Below, one piece after another: positions 1 to 11,203 of a stretch of 54,124 nucleotides of DNA. Location of the stretch: positions 1 to 54,124 of the forward strand of contig JAQGAU010000031.1 of NCBI GenBank assembly GCA_034698045.1, read 5' to 3'. The DNA is from Paramacrobiotus richtersi. Taxonomy: Eukaryota > Tardigrada > Eutardigrada > Parachela > Macrobiotidae. How positions within the stretch are numbered: position 1 is the stretch's first letter; each line of letters opens with the position of its first letter. The position numbers and the translations under genes were made by a program. A model generated the notes under the pieces. That model was given only the letters and a program-made list of their open reading frames with translations. It had not been told where the DNA came from and did not search any database.

Positions 1-90
1 CAGCGTCCATCCGGTGTCCATTGTGTATCCGTCCATCCGTGTCCATCCACAATCCGTCCAGCATCCATCCGGCATCCATCCGTGTCCATG
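1..90. repeat. Minisatellite of CCATCCGTGT-like units
   Basis: The first 90 bases are degenerate direct repeats of about 8-16 bases built on TCCATCCG(G/T). The array runs off the window edge, so its length is unknown. No coding potential is seen. Confidence 0.8.
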
Positions 91-1155
91 GATTAGTAAC
101 ACCCGCTTTAAAGCCATTACAAAGTCTATAAACTAAATTTAGTTTATAGAATTTGCAGTTAGTGCTATGTGCAGTATTATGGTGGCATGTACATGTATAA
201 GCGTTAGTTTGCAAACAAAAACGGTTGAATCGCATCGATCATTAAATCAAATTCGTGGCAATCGCGGGTGCGGTCAACCATCGCAAATTCGCAGTTATAC
301 GATAATAATTATAATATAATAATTATAATATAACACGATAATAATTATTGTGCCTTCATATCAGCATTAGTTCCATTTTTATATGGAGGCTTATTTAAAA
401 GTTGGGATAGGCACAGTTCGTTCAGAGGCGCGATAGAACTGTGTTCCACAATAGTAAAATTTACGGTTTATAATTTATTTTTATTTAAAGGTTTACGGTC
501 TGATAAAATTCGGTTTGATGAAATAGAAATGGAAATGTACGTAGCGGTGCATATGTGCATTTATTGGACAGATTGCTTTAACGGTAAAGCCGGAAATTGA
601 AGAAATCTTTATAAGCAATGAAAGACTATCCGCAGAATGATAAAGTGGAATACATATTATTTTACTAAGTACCAGAAGATTACCACTGTTCCGCTCGATT
701 GTTCGGAAGCCAATGAAACGCCAGTAATATAAAGGGTAACATATGTATGTACGTACCTATATGGGCCACAACATGGCGCCCGTTTCTGACCTCTGCAAAC
801 TATAGCGTCAGTTCACCGTTAGATCACCGGTCTACTGGTCAGGAAGCAGCCAACAGATGGGCGGAAGTACATGTACGTTTAATTAGCGGCAGAGTGCAGG
901 TCAACGGTACGCAGTACGTACAGGCCTGTGCAACCTGGTCGTGCTACGGCCAACTCCGAATTCGACTCGGACTCGATGCTTACAGATTAGAATTAGAAGG
1001 TGAGAACGTCTCATCTTTTTTCAGTACATCACTTTGAACTTCGAAGCTCAGTTTTATGATTTTCAAGAATTATACCGCGTAGTGCAGTAATATAAATCGT
1101 AATATCTTGTATTCCGCTGACGTTTGTATAGCTGAACTGGTGTAAGTTCATGACC
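91..1155 (+). other. 5' flank of TS1, related to the TS3 flank
   Basis: There is no convincing gene here. About 300-355 is an AT-only run of repeated TAATAATTATAA. Around 425-600 the sequence matches the flank upstream of TS3 (about 5880-6000), including the GATAGAACTGTGTTC versus GATAAAACTCTGTTC stretch and a shared GATTGCTTTAACGGT. This is what duplicated promoter DNA would look like. The small ORF at 747-1037 has no recognisable features and I do not call it. Confidence 0.5.
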
Positions 1156-2341
1156 ATGGAGTTTCGAGGCTACGATCTGGAAGGGATCTCCAAGCTGCGG
1201 GGAATTGCTATTGCGGAAGTTGTCATCGGTTGTCTTGCCGTCACTGGAGACTGTTCTAAATTATTCCGTAAGCTGTTCTCGCTGCATATCTCAGTTACGG
1301 TATCGTTCTTCCCGTTTAACAATGATCAGTTTCTGCGAAATAGCACCTTTTGTCGCATGCTAGAAATGTGCTGCTGATCTGTCTCACTTTTACTTCCTTG
1401 TGCTCCTTTGCAACAAGTTTAATTATAAGAGATGTCATTGTGTGATACTGTTGTTCTGCTAAGGCACAAGCTAGGATTATGCTTGACATTATGGTCATGA
1501 TGTGTGCTAAACATGGCGCAAGCGCAAGGAAGAATGAAAAAGTTAGACAAAGCAGCAGCGAATTCCTTGCATTTCAGATAAAAGGGACTGTTTGTGGCGT
1601 CCACGTGTTCTGTGGCCATTGACATTCGCAGAAATAGACCGTTTTCTATCGGCCTTGCTATTAATGTTATTAAAATTATGTATCTTTATGTTTCGTTTCA
1701 TGTACGACTAAAGCTCGGTAAGAATCTATGTGTTCTTTTTTTCACATAGTACGTTGAATATAATTTTATAGTTCTTTTTATCGTGATAATTAACTGCTAA
1801 ATTTAATTCCATAGCTCCTTTCATCGTGGTTTAACTGTAAAAATTAATACTGACAAAACCTGCCATTTTCATGGAAGTTCTGTTACTTGCAGACGCCAAA
1901 TCAGACGGTCAAACCGTAGGGGCGGTCCTTTCACTGGCAGTGGCTGTCTTTCTCCTAGCCACCGGAAGCTACGGTCTCGATGTGATCAAGCGTTCCCGAG
2001 CTGGCGAATCAGTCCCTACCCACTTTCGCACCCTGGCCATCCTGAACATCATCCTTTGCGCCCTCTACACCATCAACCTGGGGATGTAGATAGCCTTGTC
2101 GGTCCTGTCATCTTTGGTCTTTGCCTTGATCAGTGTGGAGGTGATTGTTCTGCTGGCTGTTTCTGCAATTATTAATGTGGTGTGCATTGGCTTGACCTTC
2201 GTGGCCTTCAAGATCAGTCATCAAAACAGCGCGAGTATCCAGTCTGGCGGGATGAAAGGGAAGGAAATCGGGGACGGATACGCTGCGCTTCCCCCGTCGT
2301 ACACTCAGTGCACCGAAGTCGGAGACAGTCAAGTGATGTAG
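1156..2341 (+). pseudogene. TS1: tetraspan PPxY-tail protein with an in-frame TAG
   Basis: Exons are 1156-1267 and 1893-2341, joined in phase 1 as in every family member; an alternative ATG lies at 1150. Ignoring the stop, the product would be 186 residues: N-terminal MEFRGYDLEGISKLRG, a membrane segment at the end of exon 1, three more in exon 2, and a tail with PPSY near 171-174. Codon 103 (2087-2089) is TAG, where TS2 and TS3 have leucine in the (V/A)LIT context, so a single TTG to TAG change would explain it. The reading frame resumes unbroken for 83 more codons, so the lesion is recent, polymorphic, read through, or a sequencing error. Truncated, it would end inside the third membrane segment. 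The family is not one I can name; it resembles MARVEL/CD20-type tetraspans only in layout. Confidence 0.75.
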
Positions 2342-2346
2342 TGGGC

Positions 2347-2460
2347 GGTGTTTCAGGATTGGTTGAGTGTAATGAAAGGTGTTTCAGGACTGGTTGAGAG
2401 TAATGAGAGGTGTTTCAGGATTGGTTGCAGTATCGAGCGGTGTTTCATGATTGGTTAAAT
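2347..2460. repeat. 31-bp tandem repeat in the TS1 3' region
   Basis: Four copies begin at about 2347, 2378, 2409 and 2439. Each starts GGTGTTTCAGGATTGGTT or a close variant; the period is 31, 31, then 30 bases. The array begins six bases after the TS1 stop codon, so it probably lies in the 3' UTR. Confidence 0.85.
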
Positions 2461-3183
2461 TCACAAATCTCCGGTGTTTCCGTGTCTTACCCGCATTTGG
2501 TTTGTGCTACCTTTTTGCCGTGTTTTATTTAATCTTCTCCGTTAGCTCACTTCTTTGTATGGAATGCGTATTTTGTGCGTACTTGGAATGTCCACCTTTG
2601 TTTTTGTTTTATTATAATTTCGTGTGGATTTTTTTCATGCATTATAAGCTGAGTGCACTTTGCGCTGCAGCGGATAACGCAGTGTTAACGCTACTTCCCG
2701 GAGCGATAACAGGAGAAATTTCGAATTAAACAGACACATTTGTCGATTTTTTCGCCGTCCGTTGTTATCGAGCTAAAAATCAACATATTTATGTCGAAGC
2801 CTGTTTAAAAGTTGGTATGAATCAGTGTTTATATATTGCTGAATATAAAAAAGCCGTAACTGGATTAACATTAACATAAGCACATTAACAATAAAAGTCC
2901 GCCTCATCGCCCGCGTTTCAAAACTTTTTATCTTGATCTCGTGCGCTGGTCGGTGAGCTGGTTCGTAGTTACAGACTTATGTATACTTCGAAGTACTTCT
3001 TGCACTCAAACTCACAATCGGTTGCGAACCTGTTTGTCAGCGCAGAAACTTGCAGTTGTTTATTAAAAAGCCATCATAAATAATTATTTAACGCTACAAG
3101 TGATGATCATGACATTTAAAGAAAAACTCCGAAAATGTATCTGTACATTTAACAGTTAGAACACCGCGTGTGAAGTCCACTAA
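2461..3183. other. Gap between TS1 and the LINE fragment
   Basis: No gene is supported. About 2640-2720 resembles the 3' flank of TS2 (about 5460-5520), with a shared GTGCAGCGGATAACG-like stretch, so it is part of the duplicated TS unit. The ORF at 2451-2729 is hydrophobic but low in complexity and I do not call it. Confidence 0.4.
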
Positions 3184-4041
3184 ATACAGTACTTAGGTGT
3201 CTACGTGGATAGAAAGTTAACATGGACGAACCATTACGAAAGCCTGGCTAGCAGAATTAATAAGCGGCTTGGCTATATTAATTCTATATTCAGTCGAAAA
3301 GATACATCAGCACGAATACAGCTGTATCAGTCCTTGGTGTGGCCATTATATGATTACTGTAGTATTGTCACGTGGACAGACAGTAAAATGTCATCTGATT
3401 TGGTTCTGAAGACGCAGCACCGGTTTTTGCGCTCCTTAGCAAGTTACGACTCTGCCGGAAGCACTTATTCTGAGCAGCTAAAAAATCTGGGTTGGGATAG
3501 TCCTCTGCTAAGGCAGCTGAAAAGATCACTTTTGTTCGTGTTAAAACTTGTTCTTAGGAAAGTGCACTACGTCGAAAAGCTTTTCGTGACACACGTTCCC
3601 GCGTCTGATTGTGTTTCAGGTCGGACCCGGATGGCCAAGCATTTGGAAAATCATCCCCATGCCCTTTCAGCATGCGGATCCACACTATGCGGGCAAAGCG
3701 TTCCTGCCTCACCCCGATCGTTTGCAGGGCGGATGACATCCGTTTGGAACGAACTGGACTTGCCGGAGGAAGCATACTGGAGCATTGGGCGTTTTGAGAA
3801 CGCTTTTAATAGTGTTGAATGGCCAGGCTTAAAAAGCCTGAAATGTTCAGTTGGCGAACGACTGCATAACCAATTAGTAACGAGCTAACATGTTTGTAAT
3901 TGTATGTTAAAGTGAACGCTGTTGTTTTTATTTCTTCCTGCTGCCCTTCTGTTGCTGTTTTTCCATCTGTCCAGTCCGCTGCTTTAAGTAGGGTGTTCCC
4001 TAGTGTCTGCAGACTTTAAAGTGAATAAATCAAATCAAATC
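3184..4041 (+). mobile_element. 5'-truncated non-LTR (LINE) retrotransposon, RT C-terminal part
   Basis: An open frame from 3184 to 3888 starts right after a stop with IQYLGVYVDRKLTW, the motif that follows the catalytic core in Jockey/CR1-type reverse transcriptases (YLGV.D..L.W). It continues with the usual C-terminal helical region (INKRLGYINSIF, QLYQSLVWPLYDYC). The catalytic YxDD region and all upstream domains are absent, as expected for 5' truncation. The frame is otherwise intact for about 235 codons. The 3' end has AATAAA at about 4023 followed by repeated AAATC units, a simple-repeat tail as in CR1-like elements. I see no clear target-site duplication. Confidence 0.85.
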
Positions 4042-4168
4042 CATCGGTTCACTTGTGTTTTATGATTTTCATCAATAGCACAGCGTAGTGGAGAAGTCAG
4101 AAGCAGATTCTTGCCTTTCTGTGAAGCCAGAAGTAGAAGCAACCGAACTACTATATAACATCCTGACC

Positions 4169-5276
4169 ATGGAAGTTCGACGCTATGCTTTGGAAGGGAT
4201 ACCCAAACTGCGGACGATTGCCATGGCGGAAGTTGTCATTGGATGTCTTACCGTTGCCGGAGACTGTTCCAGTTTATTCCGTAAGTTATTCTTCACAGCC
4301 TGCATATCAGTTATTATCAATAACCACTTTCTGCAAACCGGCACCTTTTCTCGGATTTGAATTGTTAACAAATGTGCTGATGTTCCATCTTCACTGTTTC
4401 TTCCGTCTTTTCCGTTATGGCATGTTTAACAGGACATTATTATGGGATGTTGGGAAATATATGATCCTTGAGCTGACAATACTTCAATTGCAAATGTGCA
4501 AGTTGCAAGTAACCGCTGTACGCAGAACTGGTTGGCGAACTTTTCAAAGGTGTGCGATGCAAACGTTATTTGTGGTGTTCACGTGCTCCAGTTAACAAAG
4601 CCATAGGCATTCGCAGCATTTAGCAATTCTCAGCCGGGTTTGTTATTCGATAATGTTTTTACCGTGGACATTACGTATTCTGATGTTTCATTTCTTTTCC
4701 AACTAATTAAGTATAAAGCCAAGTGAATCTATGTGCTCATTTTTGGTAGTACGTTGAATATATAACTCTTTATCGTGATATATAGATATCGATACTTATA
4801 CAAAAACCGCCAGTTTTTATAGAAATGTTTCAACAATTGCAGACGGCACATCAGGAGTTGAAATCGGCGGGGCGGTGACATCACTGGCACTGGCAGTGCT
4901 ACTGCTCGTCACCGGAAGCTACGGTATTGCGGTCATTAAGGTTAAGCGCTCCCGAGCCGGTGGATTCAGTAATGCCGGTCATTTCCACAATCTGGCCATC
5001 CTCAACATTATCCTCTGTATCCTCTACAGCATCCACCTAGTGATGTTGATCACGCTATCCGGCCAGACATCCAGCATCGTCATTGGCGCGGTCAGTGTCG
5101 AGGTGATTGTTTTCCGGGCTATTGTGGCCATTATCAAGCTGCTGTGCAGTGTCTTGACCTTTATGGCGTTCACGATCAGTCGGCAGAATATCGCGATTAT
5201 TGAAGGCAACCGAAGCCGGATACTTTTCCGCACCCCTGCTGTACGCTCGGACGTGTACCCCAATCAGAAGCTGTGA
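4169..5276 (+). CDS. TS2: tetraspan family protein with altered C-terminal tail
   Basis: Exons are 4169-4280 and 4843-5276 (phase 1 intron), giving 181 residues. Exon 1 encodes MEVRRYALEGIPKLRTIAM and the first membrane segment. Exon 2 has three hydrophobic segments, a basic linker (KVKRSRAGG) and the family signature LAILNIILCILY. The tail differs from all relatives: after FTISRQNIAIIEGN it reads RSRILFRTPAV and ends DVYPNQKL, with no PPxY. In another frame the same bases (5219-5285) read GY...P..Y..T.T..RS.EE, which aligns with the TS3 tail. A frame-shifting deletion near 5205-5218 is therefore likely. The protein may still fold but would lack the WW-binding tail. Confidence 0.75.
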
Positions 5277-6235
5277 AGAACGGGTTCTAGAATTTGTCTG
5301 ATTCCTGCATGATGTATTGGATTGCGTTATCTTTCCGTCCGGTTTTTTGTTATTTTTCTCTGTTATCTTTCTTTATTGTATTGATAACGTACTTTTGTGC
5401 CCCTGCACCCTTGTTGTTGTTGTTGTTATAAATTACTTTGTGGTTTTTTTTAATGGTATATGGTAGTGTAGTGCAGCGAATAACGTAATATTTTACGTTA
5501 CATTCCGTTGCGATAAATATAGGAATATATTAATTTGCTCGAGCGAGCCAAGTGTTACTATACATTACGGCGTTCGAGGCGCGGAAGAGTATTGCACTCT
5601 TCATCGTAGCACTAGTTCCGATACATCTTTTCCCATTCCCGAAAATTTTGCATGGTTTTTGACAAAGCGCATGGAGAGAGGATTGACAGGCATTTAAAAG
5701 GGATAAACTTGGTTCTATATTTATATGAGGAGACAGAGGAGAAAGAAGAATGTATCAGTGAATTAGCGATTACAGTTCCAAGATCTAATGATTTTTTGTA
5801 AAGTGTGTATACGCGAGATCCAGTGCATCATGCTAATTATTCTGGTACTAGTCTTCGTACTTAAAGGTCAAAGGTTGTTTACAGCCGCGATAAAACTCTG
5901 TTCGAAACAATACAATTCCGTGATAAGAACCGGTTTATAAAAACGAGAAATGCTGATGTGTACATACTTGCCCGATTGCTTTAACGGTTCTGCCGAAAAC
6001 TGACTTTAAGCAACTGCTCACATCCGCTACTTTGCAAATATCTTTATATCCATTTCCAGTCTGGATTAAGAGCCATTTGACTAGTTCTTCGTGTAACGGT
6101 TTGGGCACGGATTTCATCTGTGCAACATTCTCTCATTTTCAGTAAATCACTTCGATTTATCAATTATATATAATACAGTAAATACAGTAATTATATATCA
6201 ATTATATCGTAATCTGCATTCTGATATATAACATC
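5277..6235 (+). other. TS2 3' flank and TS3 promoter region
   Basis: No gene is supported. About 5575-6120 carries the upstream block shared with TS1 and, in degraded form, with 8230-8440: GAGGCGCGGAAG, GATAAAACTCTGTTC, CACATCCGC, ATCCATTTCCAG and TTTGGGCACGG in order. A GTT run at about 5413-5427 is a short microsatellite. Confidence 0.45.
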
Positions 6236-7566
6236 ATGGAGTCTCGAGATTATGCTCTGGAAGGGATATCGAAATTGCGGGGTATTGCAATTACGGAAAT
6301 TGTCTTTGGATGCCTTGCCGTTGCTGGAGACTGTTATAAAATATTCCGTAAGTTGTTATTCACAGTTGCATCATTGTTGTTAGTGATACTGGTACAGGGT
6401 GTTGCTGAATTCTGGTAAATTTACAAAAATCAATTTATAAAAACTTTTGTACAGTTCCACAGATATGTTTTAAATAGACGTCTATCATGGTTTAAATAGA
6501 CGTCTATCATCGATGGTCGACCATCATATTTTAAGCATAGTGTCAATTGCATGCAATACTAGATTTATGCCTACTTATAAAATTACGTGCACGCTTTTCT
6601 ATACTTATGTTTCTTGACCTGCAGCTGCATTTTTCCTGATCAAAGTAGTTTTATACAGCCGTCATTAATTTTGTGGTAGCATATGCATTGGTACCGGTAC
6701 CGCCTATCTATATACGTAGTTTTACCTTAATACTTTTGCCCGAGGAATCGGGACTGTGAAAGTGATAAGTACGAAACTCTCCAGAATAATGAAATTCCCC
6801 TCATCACATTGACGGATTTTTAACAAAAAGTCCCGGAATTTTGAGGGGAGTTTGGTTATTCCGTGAAGCATGTTACCCATTATGTGCGCGAATACAGATA
6901 CGAAACTTTCAAATGCTCGCATACTTGAATTAATAAATTTTTGCAATTATTTGGTTACTAACGAGCTATTTGTTCTATGCTTCTAATCGTTAAACATACA
7001 AAGTATTTATTTTTCTCGTGACTATATATATGTACATGTTGAATTTTTCTTATCAATATTTCAAAGTATGTGTATAAATATTTCTAAAGGCTGCCATTTT
7101 TATGGAGTTTTACTAAATTGCAGAATCCAAATCAAGTGGTCAAATCGGAGGCACGGTTTTCTCCTTGGCAATGGGAGTACTTCTCTTAGCCACCGGAAGC
7201 TACGGCGTTGACGTCATCAAGCGTTCCCGATCCGGCGTTATCGATGCCGGGCGCTTCCGCACCCTGTCCATCCTCAATATTGTCCTCTGTGTCCTGTACT
7301 GTATCAACCTAGTAGCCCTGATCACATTGTCCCTCATCTTCGTCTTCCTGAATGTCATCGTGATTGTTTTTCTGGTCATTGCTGTTGTTATCAATCTGCT
7401 GTGTATCGGCTTGACATTTATTGCATTCAAGATCAGTCGACAAAATATGGGGATTATTAACAGTGGCGGATTGAAAATGAAGGAAGCGGCCGTCACCGGA
7501 TATCCGATGCCACCTCCGGCGTACACCCAGACGTACACCGAAGTCCGTAGCAGTGAAGATGCGTAA
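6236..7566 (+). CDS. TS3: tetraspan family protein with PPAY tail
   Basis: Exons are 6236-6347 and 7124-7566 (phase 1 intron), giving 184 residues with no lesion; this is the best intact copy of the first block. Four hydrophobic segments are visible: one at the end of exon 1 (about 18-32), then about 45-65, 82-105 and 108-135. The third and fourth are almost continuous (ALITLSLIFVFLNVIVIVFL), so the extracellular loop between them is very short, unlike TS4-TS9. The cytoplasmic-side tail has FKISRQN, then GYPMPPPAYTQTYTEV with PPAY at about 168-171, a PPxY ligand for WW domains such as those of Nedd4-type ubiquitin ligases. A role in membrane trafficking or signalling is plausible but not shown. 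Confidence 0.85.
6467..6511. repeat. 22-bp direct repeat containing a 12-bp palindrome
   Basis: Two back-to-back copies of TTTAAATAGACGTCTATCAT lie within the TS3 intron. Each contains the perfect palindrome ATAGACGTCTAT with an ACGT core. It could be a protein-binding site or a slippage duplication. Confidence 0.8.
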
Positions 7567-7796
7567 AAAGCGGTGTTTTCAGGGTTTTGGTTCGAAAATT
7601 CGGTTGTTTCGGCATCTTGCCGTACTGGGTTCAAGTTTGGTTATCTTTCGGGTTTTACCCTGTTTTATTTGCTTTTCTCCGTTATCAGACAATATTCGAA
7701 TTCCATGGAATATATATACGTACTTTGCACCCATGGAGTTTGTATCCGTGTTTGTTTTTGTTTTGTTGCTTTTTTTGGTTCGGATTTCTGTATGGG

Positions 7797-8055
7797 ATAA
7801 TATAATTATATTTTTGTTTTAATTGTATAATAATAATTATTTACTGTTCAAAAGATTCCGTTAAAAAATGTTACCTTATGATATATGGTAAGACTGACAG
7901 TGTGCAAGTTAACGTTACGCTACGGTATAATATGTACAACTATATTTTTATTTTAATAGTATAATATACTGTTCAAAAGGTTCCGCAAAAAAATATTACC
8001 TTATCATATCTTGTGGTAATATATAGACTGAACAGTGCGCACGTTAAGGTTACGG
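7797..8055. repeat. Tandem duplication of about 128 bp downstream of TS3
   Basis: Unit 1 (about 7797-7924) and unit 2 (about 7925-8055) share in order a TATATTTTT(G/A)TTTTAAT run, ACTGTTCAAAAG(A/G)TTCCG, TTACCTTAT(G/C)ATAT, and a CAGTG(T/C)GCA(A/C)GTTAA end. They have diverged by substitutions and small indels. Confidence 0.7.
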
Positions 8056-8224
8056 TAGACAAGTAATTGTTTGCGTTACATTCGGGACGCGAGAGCGACA
8101 AAATGAGCAAAGGTTATATCAAATAAAATTTATCGTATTTATTTCTTTCGAGGTCCTTTGTCAGCGAACATCAAGCCCCGCTGATTAAGCATTAGGCAAG
8201 GTGCATATTGTTGTTGTGTTATTC

Positions 8225-8440
8225 TACATTTACGATGTCCGAGGCGCGGTAGTTCTTAACGACCTTACAAAGTTCTTACGGTTTATCGTTGCCGGACGTC
8301 AGCGACTATGGTAGATCAAAGCTGCCACAGCACATGTTCGGCTAGATAAATTCTCCACATCCGCAGCATCCACGATGTTTTTGGTTTTTTGGTCGCATCC
8401 ATTTCCGGCTAAAAGTGGTTTTTCGGCACGGGTATATGCG
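8225..8440 (+). other. Orphan copy of the TS1/TS3 upstream region
   Basis: The order of short matches to the TS3 promoter region (5575-6110) is kept: GAGGCGCGGTAG, CACATCCGC, GCATCCATTTCCGGC and TTTTCGGCACGGGTAT. No TS exon 1 follows before the ORF at 8838. This looks like the remnant of a fourth copy that was lost or never completed. Confidence 0.45.
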
Positions 8441-8837
8441 GCGACCTTTAGAATCGTTCTGCCAGAGTTTGCAAGTCTTTGTATAACTTAAATAAATGAA
8501 GATACATACACTACACGCGGACTTTGATCCGTAACTGAAGAAGCGCGGGACAGTAACTTTCCGACGAAAGAATTAAAAGTACGTTAAAGGAAGGTGAAAC
8601 GCGGTAGCGACACAAACCTCGCACGTAGCATTGTAGTTACTTATGCATAGCGTATGCATAAAGCATAACAACACGGATGTGAATTTATTTACTTTATTAT
8701 TTTTATTGTGCATTTATGTATATGAATATTAATATTAATCAACTAACTTCGTCAATCGACGGATGTAAAATCATCTCTTGACAGTTCTCTTCTTTTATTT
8801 TTGATGGACGAACAGACTTTAATTTTATATACGCAGC

Positions 8838-9551
8838 ATGAAAACGGCTCGTTTATTGACTCTTCGTCCCCGCCCTTTTTCTCCCCTGATCATCCGCCCA
8901 AATCCTGAACGCTCTGTGCTCGTGAAAACCAAATGCAAAGAAATAACGTCAGAAAACAAGCCAACAGAATCATTGCAAATCGGCGAACAGCATGGAACGC
9001 ACACCTCGGAAAAGGCGAAAAAGCTAGCCGATCCTCGTGACTTTCGCCGTTTTACCATTGATGAAGCCAAAGCGCGGGGCATTAAGATGGGCGTAGTCAA
9101 CAAAATCAACATTCAGCAGCGACCGATCCACATCAATCAGCAGATTATCGAAGCGGCCAGGGCGAAAAATGCGCAACACTATGTACATTATCTGCTGCAA
9201 GGGAAAGGTCACGAGAACAGTCCCGCTGATGTTCCCCAAGCGGAGAAGGTTTTCAAGAGAAAGGTGCTTCTTGATAAAAGAAAACCAAAGATAATTACAA
9301 AGAATCCAGTGAAGAAAACAGTGTTGCCTCGCGACGATAAGGAAAACGGTTGCAAAATCCGAAACAAGCAGTTTCCGTTGCGAAAAACGCTGCCGATAAC
9401 GCGTCCGCTTGGGGAGGCTGTTATGAGGAAAGGAAAAAGTTTACCGGAAGACGCCGTTGTCATAAAAAAGGAAAAGCTTGTTAAAATGAGTGGGAAACTG
9501 AATGGAACCGGAAGCGGCCATGCAGCAGTAGTTCCGACTTCCGCAGGTTAA
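8838..9551 (+). CDS. Unidentified basic protein, 237 residues, single exon
   Basis: A single open frame starts at ATG 8838 with no introns seen. I do not recognise the family. The protein is very rich in lysine and arginine, especially after residue 120 (KRKVLLDKRKPKIITKN, PVKKTVLPRD), and has no membrane segment. The middle, DPRDFRRFTIDEAKARGIKMG then INQQIIEAARAKNAQHYVHYL, is the most structured-looking part and may be helical. DDKENG contains a KEN triplet, seen in APC/C substrates but common by chance. The basic stretches suggest a nuclear or nucleic-acid-binding protein; this is inference from composition. The length, unlike the other small ORFs nearby, supports it as a real gene. Overlapping minus-strand ORFs are shadows. 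Confidence 0.6.
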   Translation: MKTARLLTLRPRPFSPLIIRPNPERSVLVKTKCKEITSENKPTESLQIGEQHGTHTSEKAKKLADPRDFRRFTIDEAKARGIKMGVVNKINIQQRPIHINQQIIEAARAKNAQHYVHYLLQGKGHENSPADVPQAEKVFKRKVLLDKRKPKIITKNPVKKTVLPRDDKENGCKIRNKQFPLRKTLPITRPLGEAVMRKGKSLPEDAVVIKKEKLVKMSGKLNGTGSGHAAVVPTSAG

Positions 9552-11203
9552 TAAATATTAATATTTTCATACAGCAGGACATATACACATACATACTTAC
9601 GTTTAGTATGGCCATTGCAGAAATTACAACGATTTTGAAAATTCTTGATATCTGCAATCGATAAAATCAGATTTACTAGCTTTCATTTGGGTATAAAAGA
9701 GATATATATAAGCATAATATTTAGTTTCAAAATGTTTTGTTAAACAACAGGAAACTTTTAATAAAACTGCAGATTATAGGAAGTCCGAAGACGAGAAGAA
9801 ACCAAAACATTCAAAAAAATACCGGTCATATTCAAACACTGACCTGATGCGTAACACTTATTCCTTATAATATTGCTTTTGGATTGTAAATTTTTATCGT
9901 TGTAAATAATGATTAAACAAATTCATAATCACATTAAATGAAACTGCCTAAAACCTGAAATAACGAATGAATGGCTTTTTCCAGGGTTGAAGGAAGGAAA
10001 GGCACGAACTCCAGTGCTCGAAAATAAACCTCTGAAAAATGTCACAAACTAACCCAACGTTAACAGCGAGCTGTTCTGTATACAAGCAAAAATACCTGGA
10101 ACTAAATGATCACGTACAAAGGATTACTTACGTACCGTAAAAAACACATATGAGATTGGTCAGGTTGATAATTATACAAGCGCGCTTATTGTAAAAATCA
10201 ATAGTCCGAATCGGTGCAGAAATTTAGTTAACAGTCAGATTTTAACAGTTTTTATAAATGTATAAATTAAAGGTTGACCAACAAACAGATCATCGCATTT
10301 TTCTGTCTTTAAAGTTGACTCGCGCATGATGTAAATTGTACAACACTTTGTATACAGTAGCTGATGAGCAAAGAAGGTTGATTCGCCAAAGGGGCATGGC
10401 CTTGTCAATAAATTCAGATTCCTGTCACAGATCACAATAAATTCTGTCAGATTTCGGTTTTAGCGGCTGTGTAAATGCATCCCTGAAACAAAATCTCCGA
10501 GTAAATCGACATTAATCAGTAATTATCCGTGCGAGTAAATCGCCATTCAGTGTATGCAGTTTATCCGACTGGATCCGTAAAACACATAAATCAGATGAGC
10601 GCTATTAACCGCAGTCACACAAAAGGCAATACCGCTCATGATCATATCATGATCATATCAAGTTTCTATAATAAATACTTAACGATTTTACTTGATTCTC
10701 TATGTCCAGAAGTACATTATTATTCTTAACGGTAATTAACCTCTAAATTCTTATTACAGCGGAAATCACTTTGTGAAAGACAACACAACAATCATTTTTG
10801 TCGTTTCTCATAGCATTTCTGACATCAACGATATCATTGATTCAACGGCATTTTATTTCGGAACTGTGCGCTAAACCAGAACCATTCTGTCAACATTCTT
10901 CGTACATGACAACCAGAGCGCTAAATGCCAAATTAGAGCAGACAATACTTATGCCGATACAGAACACGAAAATACTTTTGGAAAACACGACATCTTCTAC
11001 ATGAAGAGGAGAGGGAAACTATGGAATTGTATCGAAATCGATTTTCAAAATGAGGAGATGAAAATAAAAATGCCTGTACAGTGAAACACGATAACAAATG
11101 GGAGAGAAATAACAACCTCTGCTAATACTCAACTCTAGCAGGAATACATGTACAGGGTAGAAACATTGACCATACACAAGTGCAGATTCCCACTCTCGCC
11201 ATC
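9552..11203. other. Long AT-rich intergenic stretch
   Basis: No gene is supported. There are small repeats only: GAGTAAATCGACATT and GAGTAAATCGCCATT at about 10499 and 10533, and two copies of TCATGATCATA at about 10636-10660. The end nearest 11203 would hold the 3' UTR of the minus-strand H2A gene. Confidence 0.4.
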
